NCBI GenBank assembly: GCA_021740585.1
Contig: JAIOZM010000007.1
Span: forward strand, 1-64,000
DNA: 64,000 nt
Origin: Bacteroidales bacterium
Lineage (GTDB): Bacteria; Bacteroidota; Bacteroidia; Bacteroidales; GCA-2748055
Direction of reading: 5' to 3'
Shown: in pieces, positions 59,347 to 64,000 of the stretch
Position numbering within the stretch: position 1 is the stretch's first letter
How the letters are laid out: every line of letters begins with the position of its first letter
Notes under the pieces: model-generated
What the model was told of the DNA's origin: nothing
What the model saw: the letters and a program-made list of their open reading frames with translations, nothing else
Database searches by the model: none
Program-made: the position numbers and the translations under genes

Positions 59347-59481
59347 AATAATCAGTCTTTTGATTTAAATTGGATAAATGTATCATTCCCCTAAGTCAGG
59401 GTAAATTTTCTTTGCCCATTGGTATAGATAAAAATTTATCAGGTTCTTGTTAAATAAAGTTTCGCCCCTTATCCTTTTCTC

Positions 59482-60525
59482 TCAACCCTGAAAAATTTGC
59501 TGACTAAGGCAGTGCAGCGTTCCAAAACCCCAAATAAGATCGGTTGCTCCAATACCAATTATTTCCCGTTCAGGGAAGCAGTCGGCCAATGTGTTTAAAA
59601 CGATCCTGTCGTTTGGATCGTTAAAAACAGGAACGAGGACAGCTCCATTGATAATAAGAAAATTGGCATAACTGGCAGGAATCCGTATCCCCTCAAACAT
59701 CAATTTCTGAGGCATGGGCAGTTCAACGATATTTGGTGATTTACCATTTTCTAACTTCGCAGATTGTAGGCGTCGGAGGTTGTCTTTAAGAGGTTTATAG
59801 TTGGGATCATTTTTATTCGATTCCGTTACCGTAACAATGGTTTCAGCGTTTACAAACCTGCAAAGGTCGTCGATATGACCATGAGTATCATCGCCCTGAA
59901 TACCCTCTCCCATCCAGATCACATTCGTAATGCCAAGATATTCGGCAAATACAGCTTCATAATCAGTTTTTGTGAAACCCGGATTTCTGACTTGTATGCC
60001 GGGATGCAATAAACATTCCTCTGAAGTTAATAAGGTTCCCTTTCCGTTTACGTCTATGGCTCCACCCTCCAATACTACGGGTCTGCCCTTATAAGTAGCT
60101 GCGGTTAAAGGCAAATCCAGAGCTATCGCTACAACGCCCGGCACATGCCTGTCTAAAAAATAATTTGAATATTTTGCCCATCCGTTAAAATTGAAATTGA
60201 CAGCCTCATGGCCTTGTTTACCTGACTCAACAATAAGAGGCCCTGAGTCCCGCATCCAACTCCGGTTGGTTTTATGGAAAATGAAAGTGACTTTACTTAT
60301 ATCGACATGAGCTCTTTCAAGCATATCGGATACCTTTAGCTTTAAAGTATCATCAGCAACAATAAGAAAAACCCTTTCAAACTGTGTAATTTTCTTAATG
60401 AATTCAACAAATGCCCATTGTACAGCCTGATATTTACCAGGCCAGTCATTACCATTGTGCGGAAAGCAAAGCAGGATTCCTTTTTGTTTTTCCCATTCTG
60501 CAGGAAATCTCCGGGTTTTATTCAT
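59482..60525 (-). CDS. aguA: Agmatine deiminase AguA
   Basis: AguA converts agmatine to N-carbamoylputrescine and ammonia. From the ATG at 60525 (MNKTRRFPAEWEKQKGILL), 4 bp after the aguB stop, the protein has 347 residues; upstream in-frame codons would overlap aguB. Family motifs are WMRDSGPLIV, GGAIDVNGKGTLLTSEECLL and GDDTHGHIDDLCRF. The catalytic cysteine is C339 in FGTLHCLSQQ. It works directly with AguB, encoded just upstream, in putrescine synthesis from arginine via agmatine. Confidence 0.95.
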   Translation of the reverse strand: MNKTRRFPAEWEKQKGILLCFPHNGNDWPGKYQAVQWAFVEFIKKITQFERVFLIVADDTLKLKVSDMLERAHVDISKVTFIFHKTNRSWMRDSGPLIVESGKQGHEAVNFNFNGWAKYSNYFLDRHVPGVVAIALDLPLTAATYKGRPVVLEGGAIDVNGKGTLLTSEECLLHPGIQVRNPGFTKTDYEAVFAEYLGITNVIWMGEGIQGDDTHGHIDDLCRFVNAETIVTVTESNKNDPNYKPLKDNLRRLQSAKLENGKSPNIVELPMPQKLMFEGIRIPASYANFLIINGAVLVPVFNDPNDRIVLNTLADCFPEREIIGIGATDLIWGFGTLHCLSQQIFQG

Positions 60526-60529
60526 TGTA

Positions 60530-61417
60530 CTATTTATCGATTGCTCTTTTAGTAATATCTCCATAAAAATCTGTCCTTCTGTCCCTGAAGAAAGGCCAAT
60601 TCTGTCTTACGTTTTCCTGAAGATCTAAGTTAACGTCAGCCATCAGGATTTCTTCTTTATCGTGGGAGGCCTGAGCCAATATTTCACCCTGGGGACCTGC
60701 TATAAATGATGCTCCCCAAAATTCTATTCCATCAGTACCGGGCAGGTATTTTTCCAGTCCAATTCTATTGGCAGCCGCTACATAAATTCCGTTTGCCACC
60801 GCATGACCTTTCATCACATTCATCCAGGCACCGTATTGATTAGCACCAAACTCTCCTTTTTCAGCAGGATGCCAGCCAATAGCCGTAGGATAAAACAAAA
60901 CTTCAGCACCCTGCAAAGCTGTTAAACGGGCGGCTTCGGGATACCATTGATCCCAGCATATTAATGTGCCGATTTTACCTTTTTTAGTAGGAATTGTCTT
61001 GAAGCCCAAATCACCCGGAGTAAAGTAAAACTTCTCATGAAAATACGGATCATCAGGAATATGCATCTTTCTGTAAAGTCCCGCCTCTGAACCGTCTGCA
61101 TCCAGAATGTAGGCACTATTATGGTAGATCCCCGACATCCTTTTTTCAAAGAAGGGCACGATAACAACCACAGCCAGCTGCTTTGCCAATTGACTAAAAG
61201 CCTGAAAAGAATTGCCATACATAGGTTCTGCTAAAGCAAAATTGTTTACATCTTCACTCTGACAAAAATAATGACTGCCATAGAGCTCCGGAAGACATAT
61301 AACTTCTGCTCCTTTTTTAGCTGCTTTTGTAAGCCAATGGCTGCATTTTACCAGATTATTAGCCGGAGTATCATTTAAATTGAGTTGAATGACCGCTATT
61401 GTATAAGACCTTTTCAT
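60530..61417 (-). CDS. aguB: N-carbamoylputrescine amidase AguB
   Basis: AguB hydrolyses N-carbamoylputrescine to putrescine. I use the ATG at 61417 (MKRSYTIAVIQLNL), the normal start of this nitrilase-family enzyme, giving 295 residues. The Glu-Lys-Cys triad is visible in CLPELYGSHYF, YRKMHIPDDP and LICWDQWYPEAARL. WGASFIAGPQGEIL is a further family motif. The gene lies 4 bp upstream of aguA, forming the classic two-gene putrescine operon. Confidence 0.95.
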   Translation of the reverse strand: MKRSYTIAVIQLNLNDTPANNLVKCSHWLTKAAKKGAEVICLPELYGSHYFCQSEDVNNFALAEPMYGNSFQAFSQLAKQLAVVVIVPFFEKRMSGIYHNSAYILDADGSEAGLYRKMHIPDDPYFHEKFYFTPGDLGFKTIPTKKGKIGTLICWDQWYPEAARLTALQGAEVLFYPTAIGWHPAEKGEFGANQYGAWMNVMKGHAVANGIYVAAANRIGLEKYLPGTDGIEFWGASFIAGPQGEILAQASHDKEEILMADVNLDLQENVRQNWPFFRDRRTDFYGDITKRAIDK

Positions 61418-61677
61418 AAATGCTTTTTTACAAAAATAATAACTTATTGATAAGTACACAGATTTTTTTAGCTTATGATCTGCACAATGTTATCAATTAT
61501 CAGCTTGAGGATTTTCAATTCAGCATCAGTCTGTATTCCACCAAAATAATTCTATCATTCAAAAATTCAATACTTCCAGCAATGCATTATACGCGGTTTT
61601 GCGATTTTATAATTCAATACCAAATCAGTTTTATACCACAGTTATATGAATTTCCATTTGAAATTTCACTCTAAAAA

Positions 61678-62934
61678 TCAAAGCAGTAATATATACAAAA
61701 ATGCCCCTGCTAAATAGCCGATGAGAGCAACCAGACTAATGTTCTTAAGATACCAGAAGAAGTCAATTTTCTCGATTCCCATTGCGGCAACACCGGCAGC
61801 TGATCCTATTATAAGAATGCTTCCTCCTGTACCCGCACAATATGCAATAAGTTCCCAAAAATAATGGTCGGTTGGGAATGTTTGTAAATCGTACATGCCC
61901 ATAGCTGCAGCAACCAGAGGTACGTTGTCTATTATTGACGAGAGTATTCCAAGGGAAACAGCAATGGCTTTAAGGTTACCAACCGAATTATTAAGTATAG
62001 TGGCTAAATTTGATAACAGGCCTGTTGAATCCAATACCGCCACTGCCAGCAGAATACCTAAAAAGAATAAAACACTGGGTATGTCGATTTTTCGCAAGGC
62101 ATGTGTTACCGTTATTTTTTGTTCATGAACCTTGTCTTTATTTAAAAATTCAGTCACAATCCATAATACTGATAAACCAAACAGCATACCCATGAATGGA
62201 GGCAAATGAGTGATAGATTTAAAAATCGGGACAAAAATTAAAGCCGACAATCCTGTAATAAAAACTATTCTTTTCTCAAAACCTAAAATATTCGATTGGT
62301 GATTTGTATTATCGATTCGTTCAAAATTTCCTTTAATCATGCGAGAAATTAATAGAAGCGGTATAATCATACTTAATAAACTTGGCAGAAATATTTTTTG
62401 CATGATATTAACCGTTGTAATCTGACCTCCAATCCAAAGCATTGTGGTTGTAACATCACCAATAGGTGTCCAGGCTCCACCCGAATTGGCGGCGATTACA
62501 ATCATTCCAACAAATAATAAGCGTTCATTTGGCTTATTTAAGAGTTTACGCATAAGAGTAACCATTACAATTGTTGTGGTAAGATTATCGAGAACCGACG
62601 AAAGGAAAAAAGTTACAAAGGCAATAATGATAAGGAGTACCCTTTTATTTTTAGTTTTAATTTGCGTGGTTATAATATCAAATCCACCATAGGAATCCAT
62701 CAATTCGACAATAGTCATGGCCCCAATCAGGAAAAAAATAATTTGCGAAATACTCCCGACATGCTCAACCAGTTGTATTACAACCTCTTCCGGACCCGAC
62801 ATAGCTAAAATATAAATCGACCAAAGGATTCCCCCTGTAAAAAGAGCAATGGCTGCTTTATTGATTTTAACTTTATTTTCAAGGGCAATAAGGCCATACC
62901 CTATGCTAAAAACGACAAGAATTAAAGTGTTCAT
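61678..62934 (-). CDS. nhaD: Na+/H+ antiporter NhaD
   Basis: The 418-residue membrane protein has about twelve helices and NhaD-family motifs. These include FFLIGAMTIVELMDSYGGFDII, SSVLDNLTTTIVMVTLM and AANSGGAWTPIGDVTTTMLWI in the first half. The second half mirrors them with SSIIDNVPLVAAAMGMYDL and YCAGTGGSILIIGSAAGVAAMG. It exports sodium in exchange for protons, which suits a marine or brackish lifestyle. A 533-bp gap without genes lies upstream. Confidence 0.93.
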   Translation of the reverse strand: MNTLILVVFSIGYGLIALENKVKINKAAIALFTGGILWSIYILAMSGPEEVVIQLVEHVGSISQIIFFLIGAMTIVELMDSYGGFDIITTQIKTKNKRVLLIIIAFVTFFLSSVLDNLTTTIVMVTLMRKLLNKPNERLLFVGMIVIAANSGGAWTPIGDVTTTMLWIGGQITTVNIMQKIFLPSLLSMIIPLLLISRMIKGNFERIDNTNHQSNILGFEKRIVFITGLSALIFVPIFKSITHLPPFMGMLFGLSVLWIVTEFLNKDKVHEQKITVTHALRKIDIPSVLFFLGILLAVAVLDSTGLLSNLATILNNSVGNLKAIAVSLGILSSIIDNVPLVAAAMGMYDLQTFPTDHYFWELIAYCAGTGGSILIIGSAAGVAAMGIEKIDFFWYLKNISLVALIGYLAGAFLYILLL

Positions 62935-63467
62935 TCCCGATATTTGTTAAATTATTTTATAAAAATGAATTGATTGGTATTTAGGGTTTAGATTGAAAGG
63001 AATATTGGAGTTCAATATTATGGTGCAGGGTGTTATTTACATGGTTTGCAAACCTACATTTCTTTTTCCTCATATTTTTACCAGGATATTCTCCGAATTG
63101 ATTGTCAGTAAACAGATTCCGGGATGATCATTTACTTTTTTTTAAAATTTTTGTATGAAAAGATATGCAAACTTTTTGCCATTGATGACAAATTCATAAA
63201 TAAATTGCAAATGTATATGTACTTATGAGCTGTTTATAAAAAAATCTATAGGTATAAATCTTCTTACCAGCATTTTAGCCATGAAATAACAGCTTCAATT
63301 TTGGGCGAAAGTTAGGAAGAAAAACCTATATTCCTATTGAAATCAACCATTTATAGAAATTTATTTTTAGTAATACGCAAAATTCTGTATATCTGATATT
63401 TATATGATTCTTGCCGTGTTAAAAAATGAATTTACCTGTTCATTTATAAAAAACGCTTATCCAAGAT
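62935..63467. other. Intergenic region, no gene seen
   Basis: AT-rich DNA between nhaD and a radical SAM gene, both on the minus strand. I see no ORF with coding character, no riboswitch and no terminator with a clear stem and T-run; the nhaD promoter must lie here. Confidence 0.4.
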
Positions 63468-64000
63468 TCATCGCTTAATTTGATAAAAAATACCTCTTTT
63501 TTGACTTTTATGTTCTATTAAACTTTCAGCCTCAAGAACGCCGAGGTATTTATTGATTTCAACCATGGGACTCCCAAGAATTTCAGCTAAATCCTCAACA
63601 GTGCAAGGTCTTCGTGCAATCGTCTCCAGAATAGCTGTTTCCATATCGCTTCGAAAAGACTTTAGATCTTTCCGTGCCTGAACCGAGGAGATAATCTCAA
63701 CCGGAATATTTACAGCCTTACTTTTGAGTGTATCTTCCCAATAGGACTTAATATCCTCGAGGGTTTCCCGACTGGCAGGATGAAGTTCTGATAAAGTTCC
63801 GGGGCGGTCGAGGGTGTTTATTTGAATTTTGTCGGGCTGTATAATCAGAAATGCGTCCGAAAAATTTTTTAGTTCAGATGATGAATCATTGTAGCCGGGT
63901 AAAATCATTACCTCCAGCCATATCTTTCCGGAATAAGCTTTTCTGAAATCGACTAAACCTTTAATGTATGAATTGATGTGAAGGCTTAGGTGGGGCTTAT
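63468..64000 (-). CDS. Radical SAM protein (COG0731-like), 5' part beyond the window
   Basis: The frame is open to the right edge, so only about 177 C-terminal residues are seen, without the CxxxCxxC cluster. The visible part starts KPHLSLHINSYIKGLVDFRK and contains IWLEVMILPGYND and PDKIQINTLDRPG. This is the pattern of the radical SAM group related to wyosine synthesis (Tyw1-like, COG0731). The final ~60 residues form a winged-helix-like tail (PCTVEDLAEILGSPMVEINKYLGVLEAESLIEH). The internal ATG at 63908 is not the true start. The substrate is not established. Confidence 0.8.
   Translation of the reverse strand, partial: KPHLSLHINSYIKGLVDFRKAYSGKIWLEVMILPGYNDSSSELKNFSDAFLIIQPDKIQINTLDRPGTLSELHPASRETLEDIKSYWEDTLKSKAVNIPVEIISSVQARKDLKSFRSDMETAILETIARRPCTVEDLAEILGSPMVEINKYLGVLEAESLIEHKSQKRGIFYQIKR

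Noticed and set aside
62935-63467. Sodium-responsive riboswitch before nhaD
   Set aside because: I could not find the conserved blocks of a known sodium or other riboswitch in the gap.

Overview
The window is chromosomal DNA from a member of the Bacteroidota, probably Bacteroidales/Marinilabiliales-like; the exact taxon cannot be fixed from sequence alone. The signs are AT-rich DNA, four proteins with type IX secretion (T9SS) C-terminal sorting domains, Bacteroidota -7 promoter boxes (TAnnTTTG) before many genes, few Shine-Dalgarno sequences, and typical Bacteroidota genes (DUF6913, DUF4465, agmatine deiminase/N-carbamoylputrescine amidase, NhaD).

Region 1 (1-13,000) is an accessory island. 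A C-terminal scrap of a peptidase-S74-type protein is followed by a T9SS protein and a 2167-residue secreted SpvB/FG-GAP/Rhs protein whose variable C-terminus carries an HEXXH motif, with a small secreted partner behind it. Next comes a displaced (orphan) Rhs tip that repeats 962 bp of the first Rhs core exactly in register but ends in a different, JAB-like C-terminus with its own small partner. Further Rhs scraps, an XRE-regulator remnant and an AAA/DUF4143 ATPase complete the island, which looks like a site of repeated recombination and decay.

Region 2 (13,000-29,000) is mostly core: an ABC-F ATPase, a T9SS protein, truA, an acyl-ACP thioesterase, a TPR-comA-DUF368-aroE cluster, a GH84-like lipoprotein, ffh, folD and argS. 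The truA-thioesterase gap is full of dispersed and tandem repeats. Upstream of argS lies a candidate small RNA with a sigma-54-like promoter and a strong terminator.

Region 3 (29,300-37,600) holds a glycosyltransferase, a small membrane protein and a cobalamin (B12) riboswitch operon on the minus strand: DUF4465 lipoprotein, T9SS protease/fasciclin protein, BtuF-, small-protein-, BtuC- and BtuD-like genes. It lacks a recognisable TonB-dependent receptor.

Region 4 (37,700-48,100) has ligA-DUF6913-dapA, then a minus-strand cluster of unknown role: a response regulator with a degenerate histidine-kinase module, a large ABCG-type transporter with a novel N-terminus, a lipoprotein and a small secreted protein. 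This cluster is the best candidate for an undescribed system. An outer-membrane-like protein follows.

Region 5 (48,200-64,000) carries secA, a VPS10/BNR-repeat T9SS protein, ferritin, dnaX, a nucleoside hydrolase, the aguB-aguA putrescine pathway, nhaD and the 3' part of a radical SAM gene that runs off the window. I saw no rRNA, tRNA or CRISPR array, and no intact insertion sequence.
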